From: Cranoglanis bouderius
Lineage: Eukaryota > Chordata > Actinopteri > Siluriformes > Cranoglanididae
Assembly (NCBI GenBank): GCA_023630585.1
Contig: CM042545.1
Coordinates: 1,864,915 to 1,928,914, forward strand
DNA: 64,000 nucleotides
Direction of reading: 5' to 3'
Positions within the stretch are counted from its first letter, which is position 1, and every line of letters starts with the position of its first letter. This document shows, piece after piece, positions 25,072 through 38,593 of the stretch. Under the pieces are notes generated by a model that was given only the letters and a program-made list of their open reading frames with translations, had not been told where the DNA came from and did no database searches. A program made the translations under genes and the position numbers.

Positions 25072-28000
25072 TTACTTTTCTGTCCCTCACCTCTTTGCAA
25101 GTATGAGTCAGAGAGAATTCAGGAAGTATGTTACTCCATGCTCCTGTTTAATTTCGAGGACGGACTGACACATTTTCTGTGTGAAGTGTTTGGGAGTGGA
25201 GCATGCTGTAGCGGCCCTTGAGGGGGCTGACTGTGCGTATTGTGAACGCTTCACAATTAGGCAGCTCCGCTCTGGATCTGGAAGAGGAACCGGAGACAAG
25301 CGCTGCTCTATCTCTTGCTCTGTCCTCCGGATCCGATTCTGCACTTCCGGGTTTTTGGAGCTCGCATCGCGACTCCTCCTTCTGGAGAGTCAACCCACAC
25401 TCTCTCCATCGATGGCAGGGAATTTAGGGAGGCCTTCTTTGCCATCCAAGATGTGTAAGGCCACCTCGGTGTTGGTTGGCAAAGCCTATGCAGCGGCAGG
25501 TCTCACTTGTAGGTCACTGCATACAATGGCAGTGTTAAAGGCCTACCAAGCAGACCTGCTGAATGAGCTCAACAGCAGTTAAGGAATTAGGCCCAAGGCA
25601 GTGGCTGATGGGTCGAGTTCGCCTGGGGCTCCCCTGTCTGAAATCTGATGCTTTCCCTCCAACAGAATGTGGAAAAGTTAACGTCAATAAAGGACCATCT
25701 GGCAGCATGGAAACTACTGCCAAATGTGTCTCCATCGGTTCTGCCCTCGATGACCAAAATGACCACAGCTGGTCACAGTTGAAAGTCAAATGGCTTTGTG
25801 TGCCATTGAGCAGGTGATTAGCTACACCTTATTGAGTTTACAAGTCATTTTTAGGAGGGGGGTGATCCTTTTTCCAACTCAGTGATTTTGTTTTTTTTAT
25901 TTTTCTGACCTGTTGGTGTTATATCTTTCACTTGGATGTTATAAGTTGCACTGAGTGAATACAGCCTACAGCCGGATAAAAAAAAAACTGTGTCCGTCTT
26001 CATTTCAGGCTGAAAAGCAACAAAATGTGATTATTTTAAAGGGGGTGATTCTTTTCTATACCCACTATATCAACCAACAGGGAGAGTTACATCCCCCTGT
26101 TCAGGCAGGCTCAACTACTACTTCTCTGGGCGGAAGGAAAGTTTTTGTCAGTAAGAATTCCGGGCAACCGGAATGTGGGGGCAGACATCCTGTCGATGCA
26201 GGGACTGAGGCCCAAGGATTGGAGGTGCCATCCAAAAGTGGTGGAGTCCATATGGCGGAGGTTCGACCAAGTGGTGGTGGATGTGTTCGCCTCAGAGAAG
26301 ACAACACACCGCCCACTGTGGTTCGCCCTCACTCCTCCCGCAGCATTAGGGCTGGACATCATGGTACACATGTGGCCGAGGTCACGTCTGTACGCCTTTC
26401 CCCGATCACTCTGCTCTCACAAGTTCTAGCGAGAGTTCACCAAGACCGTCTACATCTGCTGCTAGTAGCACCTTATTGGCCAGCTAGAATATGGTTCTCT
26501 GAGATTTCGGCCAGCCACACCCCTATTGATGGAGCCTCTGTGGGGCAACATCCTCTAACTTCAAGGTTTATGCGTGGTGTCAGGCGGCTGAGGCCCACCT
26601 GCAGACCACACATACCTTCCTGGGACCTTTCTGTGGTCCTGGAAGGTCTGTCAGGCATGCCATTCGAGCCCTTAGAGTCAGCCTCAGAGAAGCTTCTGAC
26701 TCTAAATGTAGCTCTTCTGCTGGCCCTGACATTTTGCAAGCAAGTAGGAGATCTACAAGCTCTCTCTGTTGCCCCTTCCTCCCTTGACTTTTCCCCTGGA
26801 TTAGCCAAGGCCTTCCTATATCCTAGGCCAGATTATATTCCCAAAGTGCCTACGTCTGCTGCCCAGCCAGTAGTGTTGCAGGCTTTCTGCCCTCCTCCAT
26901 TCCTCACACTGGAACAAGAGAAATTGCACGTACTCTGTCTAGTAAGGGGTGCTGTACTTACGTCCACCGCTCCGGCCAGTGGCGTAAATCGGAGCAGTTG
27001 CTAGTATGCTTTGGCGGTGACAGTAGCGGTGATGCTATGTCAAAGCAGCACATCTCTACTTGTATAGTGGAAGCTATCTCTACCGCTTATGAGGCGGGCG
27101 GTCTTGCTACGCCTCTGGGCATAAGGGCTCATTCCACTAGGGGGGTCGCCTCCTCGAAGGCTTTATCCAAAGGGGTATCTTTGTAGGATGTGTGTGCTGC
27201 GGCAGGGTGGTCTACGCCGCACACATTCATTCAATATTACAGGTTGGACATAGATTCCTCGGGCTTGGACCTTTTTGAACAGACTCCCTGGGGGATTCCA
27301 GGTCACAGGGATCTATTGTCTCAAGCCAGAGGGTTGATTTATCACCCTCGGACAGAACTATGGAAACTGTGAGTCTGACCCCTGAGGGGCACCAGATCAT
27401 AGATTCCGGTCTCTCAACCGAGGTTGTAGAGACCATGTTAAACGCTAGGAACGTAGTGTGACCCAATGAAAAGCGCAATAGCTACAGTCCTGGAGTTCTT
27501 ACAAGAACATTTCTCAGCACGGTTGACTCCTTCTACAATTAGGGTCTACATGACTGCCATTTCAGCCAGCCACACCCCAAATGATGGAGTCTTTGTGCCA
27601 TACCCTCAGTATGACGGAGTGGATATACTCGTTCCTATAGTGTGAAGCTCACGCAACATTGAGTTCCCTTGGAAAGGGAACGTCTGGGTTACGCATGTAA
27701 CCCTGTTCTCTGAGAAGCGAACGAGACATTGCGTAGCTTCACTTCAGATAATAGAGGCTGAAGGTATGGTTCACAGGTGCTGTTTTTATATCATGCGACG
27801 TGCTTAATTGCCACATCACCTGACCACGGCAGACCTATAAATTGGCGTGATTTACACAGAGTTCAAATACCGGTCACATGCGAAGGTGCTTTCCACAGTG
27901 TGAGGCTCACACAACGTCTCGTTCCTTTCTCAGGGAACAGGGTTATATGTGTACCCCAGACAATTTCCTGAATGGTAAACTGCAATAAATCCATTCAAAT

Positions 28001-31000
28001 TCAAGTGTTTGGATAAGTGTACCTATCTGCCTACCTGGAAGTTCCATGTGAGGGCAGAATATACAATGCCCTTGTTCAAGAGCCCAGCAGTGGAAACTTG
28101 GTAATGCTGTGATTTAAACTCACAACCTTCCAATCAGTAATCCAACATCTTAAACACTGCGCTACCACTCATATTCAAAATTATTTTGAATTCAAATGGA
28201 TGCAATTGAACAAACCAGTACTTGAAATGCAGGTAAGACCCTCTCCCTGTGATTGAAACAACTGGTCACTCTGACACACTGACATAGTTGCCAAAAAGTG
28301 TGAAGGACCAAGAAAAATGTACAGTTAGTTTCCACATGTTAGTTTCTGTGTCTGATTTGAAAAACGTGGAAAACTATAAAATATGTGTAAATATTATATA
28401 AACATATAAATATCTCTATAATATGTAATAACATTACACTTATTTCATGTCTCTTCCAAACAATATGCTTCTTGAGTATCAAGAGAGTTCCCATTGGCTG
28501 CAGCCATTTTTCCTCATTGTTTTCGTTAACAAAATTAACATTAAGAATTCTGTAAAACATAGTTGATTGAAATGTTGGAAAGAAACATTTTAATTACATA
28601 CTTTTTGGTATTTAGTACATTTCTAAAATTATTTTATTACTCAAGAAACAGATAAGTCAATTGATTTACACAATATTACTCAATTCAATTTCAATTCAAT
28701 TACATTTTATTTGTATAGGGGTTTATATAATGATGTAAAATAATAATTATTTGCAGTCATAGTTCATCCTATACACATGAAGTATGTGGATATGCCAGTA
28801 ACTGTACAGACACTAGCAGCCCTATATGTGTGAACCCACTTAGGGGTTGAATTATGTTTGAGTAGTGTGCTGTGCAAACACTGTGCCAGGGCCATCATTG
28901 GGGCAAATGTAGTGGTGCAAGACCATAATAATACAAAAACATAAAAGTGCTTTACCTGACCATCTAGTCTAGGCAGCAGACTCAGGTTCAGCAAATACTT
29001 CTGCAGACTTTTGCTAAGCTTCTCTTCCAATGACTTCAGTCTTTCGTCTTCTACAGCAGCAGTCTGTACCATTTGTCTGCATAGTAAGGAACAGTTCAGC
29101 ATTATCAGCCCTGACATAATAATGGCATCTGTATTTGGCTTCCGATGATGTGCTCAAGAGTAGCATCATAACATAATTAGCACTCATCTCAAATGCTAAT
29201 CAGGAGAAACATTTGGCTACCGAAGCAGCTGGTTTGAAAACTGAAACCCACAGCAAGCTGCAGAGTGAAAGAAGAAATTATACCACCAGGGAAGCCTTTC
29301 CGGTGTACTGAGGACTTCCTCCATATTCAATAATCTTTTAATTTTACGCTAACAAGAGATCACTGCCAACCCAAACAGCCTATCTGGTTAAATGCTAAGA
29401 TTGGCATAGGCACTATATGGCCAAAAATTTGTGTACAGCTGACCATCACACCCATAAGTGGGCTTACCCCAAACTGTTGCCACAAAGTTGGAAGCACACA
29501 ATTGTATAGGATGTCTTTGTATGCTGTAGCATTAAAATTTCTATTCACTGGAATTAAGAGGCCCAAACCTGTTCCAGACTGACAATGCCCCTGTGCACGA
29601 AGTGAGCTCCATGAAGACATGGTTTGCCTAGGTTGGAGTGAAAGAACGCAAGAAACCTAAACAAAAGCCCTGACCTCAACCCCACTAAACACCTTTGGGA
29701 TGAATTGGAATGCCAACTGTGCCCTCAGTGCCTGACCTCACTAATGCTCTTGTGGCTGAATGGGCAAATTCCCACAGCCATGCTTCAAAATCTAGTGGAA
29801 AGACTTCCCAGAAGAGTGGAGGTTATTATAACAGTATAGGGTGGACTAAAACTGGAATGGGACATTTAAAAAGCACAGATAGGTGATGGTTAGGTGTACA
29901 CAAACGTCTGGCCATATAATGTATATCCAAGATGCTATATATTTGTAGTCCAGCATATATTTTGGTGTTGACACATGGCAATGGAAAGTCCAAGTTGTTG
30001 CAACAATCAAACAGGGGCCCTTTTTTTGTTAATTCCTGCTCTCCACTGAAAATAAAATCTACACAGAGAATCTACAGGTGCATCTCAATAAATTAGAATG
30101 TCGTGGAAAAGTTCATTTATTTCAGTAATTCAACTCAAATTGTGAAACTCGTGTATTAAATAAATTCAGTGCACACAGACTGAAGTAGTTTAAGTCTTTG
30201 GTTCTTTTAATTGTGATGATTTTGGCTCACATTTAACAAAAACCCACCAATTCACTATCTCAACAAATTAGAATACTTCATAAGACCAATAAAAAAAACA
30301 TTTTTAGTGAATTTTTGGCCTTCTGGAAAGTATGTTCATTTACTGTACATGTACTCAATACTTGGTAGGGGCTCCTTTTGCTTTAATTACTGCCTCAATT
30401 CGGCGTGGCATGGAGGTGATCAGTTTGTGGCACTGCTGAGGTGGTATGGAAGCCCAGGTTTCTTTGACAGTGGCCTTCAGCTCATCTGCATTTTTTGGTC
30501 TCTTGTTTCTCATTTTCCTCTTGACAATACCCCATAGATTCTTTATGGGGTTCAGGTGTGGTGAGTTTGCTGGCCAATCAAGCACACCAACACCATGGTC
30601 ATTTAACCAACTTTTGGTGCTTTTGGCAGTGTGGGCAGGTGCCAAATCCTGCTGGAAAATGAAATCAACATCTTCAAAAAGCTGGTCAGCAGAAGGAAGC
30701 ATGAAGTGCTCCCAAATTTCTTGGTAAATGGGTGCAGTGACTTTGGTTTTCAAAAAACACAATGGACCAACACCAGCAGATGACATTGCACCCCAAATCA
30801 TCACAGACTGTGGAAACTTAACACTGGACTTCAAGCAACTTGGGCTATGAGCTTCTCCACCCTTCCTCCAGACTCTAGGACCTTGGTTTCCAAATGAAAT
30901 ACAAAACTTGCTCTCATCTGAAAAGAGGACTTTGGACCACTGGGCAACAGTTCAGTTCTTCTTCTCCTTAGCCCAGGTAAGACACCTCTGACATTGTCTG

Positions 31001-33117
31001 TGGTTCAGGAGTGGCTTAACAAGAGGAATACGACAACTGTAGCCAAATTCCTTGACACGTCTGTGTGTGGTGGCTCTTGATGCCTTGACCCCATCCTCAG
31101 TCCATTCCTTGTGAAGTTCACTCAAATTCTTGCATCGATTTTGCTTGACAATCCTCATAATGCTGCGGTTCTCTCGGTTGGTTGTGCATCTTTTTCTTCC
31201 ACACTTTTTCCTTCCACTCAACTTTCTGTTAACATGCTTGGATACAGCACTCCGTGAACAGCCAGCTTCTTTGGCAATGAATGTTTGTGGCTTACCCTCC
31301 TTGTGAAGGGTGTCAATGATTGTCTTCTGGACAACTGTCAGATCAGCAGTCTTCCCCATGATTGTGTAGCCTAGTGAACCAAACTGAGAGACCATTTTGA
31401 AGGCTCAGGAAACCTTTGCAGGTGTTTTGAGTTGATTAGCTGATTGGCATGTCACCATATTCTAATTTGCTGAGATAGTGAATTGGTGGGTTTTTGTTAA
31501 ATGTGAGCCAAAATCATCACAATTAAAAGAACCAAAGACTTAAACTACTTCAGTCTGTGTGCACTGAATTTATTTAATACACGAGTTTCACAATTTGAGT
31601 TGAATTACTGAAATAAATGAACTTTTCCACGACATTCTAATTTATTGAGATGCACCTGTACAACATTGGTGAGTCTTCAACATTAAACACATGTAAATGA
31701 CTATACACAACATTCTTAGCTTGTGCTGCTGAGGACTTACTTTTACCACGAGCCCCAAACAGTTTCTTGGTTTGCTGGCCCTTTAGCTTTTTATTTTTAT
31801 GTTTGTGTGAGTACATTACCTTGAGTCAGGCGGTAACAGGATCCTGTGTAGTTTAGAAAATTCTTTATGAAGGGCCTCCTGAGTGACATCATCTTCCCAT
31901 GACAGGCCTGGGGAGCATAATTAGACCACATAGTCATGAAATATAGAGGCTTTATTTTAATCCCACTGCTCAGTGTGAAAGGTTCCCTTTTAGAATTCTG
32001 TTTCATCTTAAATATTCTTCCTCGCTCTGGCTAAAGGAATCACCTGAACATTAGTTCTGGTGCATAGATATGTGTTAAAGTTGACAAAAATTTAACCTAA
32101 AGAGAATTTTGCACCCAAATCTACATCGCTATCGAACGTCTGGAACATAATCTGCCTGATAGAAGAGTTGAAAATAATGTATTTGCACATTGGATTTTTT
32201 TTAATTACCTAATTTTTCTCCCAGTTTTAATCACTGCCACCAACTCGTTCTCCCCCATCACAAGCTCTCACGATTGTCTAGTGTTGTTCTAATTGTCAAT
32301 GGAGAGAATAATGCTATTCTTTCCATCTGAGAGCAGGGCCAGTTAATGCTTTCTTGGACCCCTGGTGACAAATGGCTGTGGCATCATTGGGATTACAACT
32401 CACAATCTCCCCAAAATAGAGCAGACGCTGTTCTGTTGCACCTCTTGGGACTCCCCACATGGGAAACTTTAATGCATTATTTAAAAGGATTAATTGGCCT
32501 ATGGGTCAATTATTTGTCTCCTGTACCCTACGTGACTGCACTCATGAAAGACTTTCTCCTAAGCTACAGTACAGGTTTTGCATTCATAATACTTGTAGGG
32601 TCTATCCCACTGATCTCTATTTATAACTGGATAGCTCATGACGTCACCAACAGTGAAGCTACTGCGCCGCCATCTTTGTATTCCCTAACATTCTGAACTC
32701 ACTATGAGTCATAATCACTGATTTATATATATATAAGGTCAGAGGTCGGAGCTCTGAAGCATGAAACAAATATGCAGTGGATATTTGTGTACAGGGAATA
32801 TTTAACCACATAAATATAAACTCGTTCGCAGCAGGGATGATGTGTGTTTCATTTTAGTGGTTTTTATAGAGATTTCACTCCACGCTGTTAGAATATCAGC
32901 TTTGTGGTTAAAAGGTAAGAACAGAGAGCTTAGCAACAATTGGCGGCTAAACACTAAACACTAATACTTAAACACTTAAGCACTAAAACACACACACTTA
33001 AACACCAACACTTCAACACTACTGTAATCTACTGAGGGAAAAGATACACATAATAATGACCTATGGGCATTAAATGATCAGATATTTTGTACAGCTGTGT
33101 TTTATAGTGTATGTTAG

Positions 33118-33199
<82 letters not shown>

Positions 33200-33327
33200 A
33201 GGGGGGTCTGGGTTGCCAGATTCTTGGGGCCAAAACAGCCCAAAGAAGGTCACAAACCACTCAACACTATTGAATAAATATAAACTCATTCGCAACAGGG
33301 ATGATGTGCCTTCCAGGACCGGTTCAT

Positions 33328-33412
<85 letters not shown>

Positions 33413-36400
33413 GTTTTTATTTACCTTCCAGGACCGGTTCATTTCATTCTCGCACACTTTTTATCCATTATTTTCTGCATCTTTTCCCTCAGTAGATTAC
33501 AGTAGTGTTTAAGTATTAGTGTTTAGCCGCCAGTTGTTGCTAAGCTCCTGTTCTTACCATTTGACCACAAAGCTGATATTCTAACAGTGCGGAGTGAAAT
33601 CACTATAAAAACACTATTGGGTTTTTTAAAAGGGGATATTTAATACACTTTGATGTTGCACTTTTACTGCTGATTATTAAGGATTATGATCGTTATCTCC
33701 ACTCTACATGGGGATGACGACACATTTACGCTTAATAGGTACATGGTCTGTATAAATTACAACCTGTGGGCACTTCTGCACATCCTTTAGCGAACGTTGT
33801 TTTGCAGTTAAAAGCAGCACATGGGGTCACCTGGACAGTTTTCGTCCACTGGCGGTCGGCACCCTCTGTCGGAAGGGAATGGTAAAATGGCCACCAGAGC
33901 ACTTCCGGTAGCTTCACTTACTGCTGGCAGTTTAGAATTCTATGAGCTATCCAGTTATATACTGAACAAAATTATAATCGCAACACTTTTGTTTTTGCCC
34001 CCATTTTTCATGAGCTGAACTCAAAGATCTAAGATGTACACAAAAGGCCTATTTCTCTCAAATATTGTTCACAAATCTGTCTAAATCTGTGTTAGTGAGC
34101 ACTTCTCCTTTGCCAAGATAATCCATCCACCTCACAGGTGTGGCATATCAACATGCTGATTAGACAGCATGATTATTGCACAGGTGTGCCTTAGGCTGGC
34201 CACAATAAAAGGCCACTCTAAAATGTACAGTTTTATCACACAGCACAATGCCACAGATGTTGCAAGTTTTGAGGGAGCGTGCAGTCGGCATGCTGACTGT
34301 AGGAATGTCCACCAGAGCTGTTGCCCGTGAATTGAATGTTCATTTCTCTACCATAAGCCATCTCCAAAGGTGTTTCAAAGAATTTGGCAGTACATCCAAC
34401 CGGCCTCACAACCACAGACCACGTGTAACCACACGTGACCTCCGTGTCAGGACCTCCACATCCAGCATCTTCACCTCCAAGATCGTCTGAGACCAGCCAC
34501 CCGGACAGCTGCTGCAACAATCGGTTTGCATAAGCAAATAATTTCTGCACAAACTGTCAGAAACCGTCTCAGGGAAGCTCATCTGCATGCTCGTCATCCT
34601 CATCGGGGTCTCAACCTGACTGCAGTTCGTCGTCGTAACCGACTTGAGTGGGCAAATGCTCACATTCGATGGCGTCTGGCACTTTGGAGAGGTGTTCTCT
34701 TCATGGATGAATCCCGGTTTTCACTGTACAGGGCAGATGGCAGACAGCGTGTATGGTGTCGTGTGGGTGAGCAGTTTGCTGATGTCAACATTGTGGATCG
34801 AGTGGCCCATGGTGGCGGTGGGGTTATGGTATGGGCAACGAACACAGGTGCATTTTATTGATGGCATTTTGAATGCACAGAGATACCATGACGAGATCCT
34901 GAGGCCCATTGTTGTGCCATTCATCCACGACCATCACCTCATGTTGCAGCATGATAATGCATGGCCCCATGTTGCAAGGATCTGTACACAATTCCTGGAA
35001 GCTGAAAACATCCCAGTTCTTGCATGGCCAGCATACTCACCGGACATGTCACCCATTGAGCATGTTTGGGATGCTCTGGATCGGCGTATACGACAGCGTG
35101 TTCCAGTTCCTGCCAATATCCAGTAACTTCACACAGCCATTGAAGAGGAGTGGACCAACATTCCACAGGCCACAATCAACAACCTGATCAACTCTATGTG
35201 AAGGAGATGTGTTGCACTGCGTGAGGCAAATGGTGGTCACACCAGATACTGACTGGTTTTCGGACCCCCTCGGACCCCCCAATACAGTAAATCTGCACAT
35301 TTTAGAGTGGCCTTTTATTGTGGCCAGCCTAAGGCACACCTGTGCAATAATCATGCTGTCTAATCAGCATCTTGATATGCCACACCTGTGAGGTGGATGG
35401 ATTATCTCGGCAAAGGAGAAGTGCTCACTAACACAGATTTAGACAGATTTGTGAACAATATTTGAGAGAAATAGGCCTTTTGTGTACACAGAAAAAGTCT
35501 TAGATCTTTGAGTTCAGCTCATGAAAAATGGGGGCAAAAACAAAAGTGTTGCGTTTATAATTTTGTTCAGTGTATATATATAGATCAGTGGTCTAACCTC
35601 TCATTCTTCAGGAAAGTTTTTTTTTGTTCTGCGCCACCTTTGTGCTGCAAAAGAATCACTCCACTATGAGGGATGAATAGTGGAACTAATCCTCCAGACC
35701 GTGCGATTATGTGAAACCTCTGCTTCGAGGAGCATATGTATGGAGTTTTATCTCATTTTATCTCATTTTATCATGCACACTAACACCCTATAAGTATCAT
35801 ATTACTGCATATCATTGTTTGCTACTAGAATTATTCACTTGGATATGAAACATGAGGGGAATCGCTGAGCTGGAACATACATACCTCGAAGTGAAAGTTT
35901 CAAGAGTAGTGTACGAAATCTCTGCAGGGTTGCTGGTGTGATATCATAAGTGTACACATCCGCTCCCATCATCGTCTGACAATGGCCGAACATGCCATCT
36001 GCAAAACAATGACGGCATTAGGTATGAATGCACAACCACCTGCCAAAAAGTGAAGTGGTTTTGCAGATAATAGTTATGAATGTGAGAGCCATAGCATGCT
36101 GTGTAGGCAGATCACCTAAATCCTGCTTAAAATGAAGTCTGACTTCAGAATCCCTGAAGCCCTGCAGAATTCAGCATTCTCCCTCATTTAACACATCTGA
36201 TTCAAATCAAATCATCAGCTAATTACCATGCCTTCATGAGCTGAATTTCTGTGAGTTTTTTAAAATAATAACGCAATAAGCCACTTGAGGGCATGCATTA
36301 TAGTGATTTCATCACAGTGTTCTTAGGCATGTGGATTATTGGCAAATCACTGTGGTATAAGCGGAACATGGAAGACATAAGCAGTATACTCCAGACCGTG

Positions 36401-38530
36401 TGGTTACATGAAAATAATCAACTTCCAGAGAAGAGAATAAATAAATATAATGTAATAAACATATATATATATATATATATATATTTGTTAAATATTGGTG
36501 TGCAACAATTATTGGCACCGGGTATAAATATGGGTATAAACAGGGGTATAAATATGAGGTAACTCATAGGCCAAATTCCCTTAGTCATTCATAACAATGG
36601 GTAAGACCAAGGAATATAGCTGTGATGTGCAGCAAAAGGTTGTTGAGCTTCATAAAATGGGAAGTGGCTATAAGAAAATAGCAAAAGCATTGAAAATGCC
36701 CATTTCCACCATCAGGGCAATAATTAAGAAGTTCCAGTGAACCTGGAATTGGACACATGTCTATATCGTCTCAACGCACTGTGAAGAGGATGGTTCGAGG
36801 GCCAAAAAATCTCCAAGGATCACAGCTGGAGAATTGCAGAAGTTAGTTGTGTCTTGGGGTCGGAAAGTCTCCAAAACTACAATCTGAAGTCACCTACATC
36901 ACCACAAGTTGTTTGGAAGGGTTTCAAGAAAAAAGCCTCTACTCTCATCCAAAAACAAACTCAAGCATCTTCAGTTTGCCAGACACTACTGGAACTTCAA
37001 ATGGGATCAGGTTCTATGGTCAGATGAAGTCCTGCCATGGCCATCCCAGTCCCTTGACTTGAAACCCATAGAAAACCTGTGGGGTGAACTGAAGAGGAGA
37101 GCCCACCAGCGAGGACCTTGAAATGTGAAGGATCTGGAGAGATTCTGTATGGAGGAATGGTCTCAGATCCCTTGCCATGTATTCTCCAACCTCATCAGGC
37201 ATTATAGGAGAAGACTCAGAGCTGTTATCTTGGCAAAGGGAGGTAACACAAAGTATTGACTAAAAGGGTGCCAATAATTGTTGCACACCTATATATAACA
37301 AAGTTTTTAAAAAATAATAATAATAATAAAAAGGATAAACCTGTGTTGTGTTTGTAATTGTTTGATATCCATGAGAGCAGAGTATTTTTGTGACTTGTTT
37401 GAACAAAAGATGAAAAGGTTAAACAATAAAGAATTTTTCACAGCCTTCTTTGCTCATATTTACCAAAGGTGCCAATATTAGTGGAGGGCACTGTATATGG
37501 TTGGTGTACCTGTTAATAGCCAATCAGTGAAAATGCGAGGTAATTATACTTAATAAAATTACATACATGTTCATATACAACTCAGAGAAAAGTGTAAGGG
37601 GTCCTTGTCCTGATCTATATCACTGATCTATAGCAGAGACTGGGGTGGAAACATACTGTCTGTTTACAGTGAGTCTTTTCCTATTTTATGTATGTATGTG
37701 TATGTGTCTTACCATTAACACAAATTTCATAGTTCATACACAGATTCTCCTCAAACAGGCAACCTGATGAAAGAAGAGAGTAAAATTTTAAATTTAAAGC
37801 AGGCATTTTGTTTTGTAGGATTGGTGTATCTGTGGACCCATAGATGGTTCAACACATTAAATCAACATCACCAACACTTCACTTATTAAATAAAACAAAT
37901 CAGTCAGACAGTAAAATGTTTTCCATTTACTTTGCAAACACTCAGTCATTACAACAGAGACTTTTGTGCAGAAAGATCAATAGTAGAGTACACTTAAGGG
38001 TTTAACTGGAAGGACACACAGTCTTTAAAGCTAGGTAATGTAAGAATAAGGACAAGACTGTCCTCACTGCAGCCTGTAGCGCGATAACGTAGTAGAGAAG
38101 AGCCACTGCGTACGGCATTTTGGTGATGTAACGGCCATTTTACATGCATGCGCCGTAGTTGTCTGGCGACGTAATTGGCGTTTAAACACACATGCGCAGA
38201 CTCAACAGCGCACACTAACTACTAATTGTTTTTCTGTTGTTATTGTTATTAAAATGGTTTTCCACATAGTCTTTGATATATTTCTCATTGTTTATGTGTG
38301 GATTAGCATGTCATATTTTATGCATGACTGTGTGCAAGTGTACCTTGAAGAATTGATGCTGTTTTGAAGGCAAAGGAGGTCACACCAAATATTGATTTGA
38401 TGCAGATTTTTCTTCTGTTCACTCACTTGGCATTTTGTTAATTGATAAATATAAACTAATAACGTCTATTTTTGAAAGCATTCTTACTTTACAGCATTTT
38501 TTCACAACTGTCTAAAACTTTTGCACAGTA

Positions 38531-38593
<63 letters not shown>

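Larger units (their letters stand above)
24604..27960 (+). mobile_element. DIRS-type tyrosine-recombinase retrotransposon, rearranged
   Basis: The left end (about 24604-24790) and right end (about 27700-27935) are inverted repeats, seen in GTCAGGTGACGTGGCAATTA against its complement TAATTGCCACATCACCTGAC. A Gag-like remnant lies at 25180-25430 (CLGVEHAVAALEGADCAYCE). 26040-26510 is RNase H-like text (GNRNVGADILSMQGLRP, APYWPARIWFSE). 26520-27250 is the tyrosine recombinase: WDLSVVLEGL, VGDLQALSVAPS, AHSTRGVASSKA and AAGWSTPHTFIQYYRLD. Most of the RT is deleted and frames are broken (for example TAG at 27184). Confidence 0.8.

Noticed and set aside
24711..25100. ORFs with long Tyr-Ile repeats
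   Set aside because: Pure translation of (TA)n tracts.
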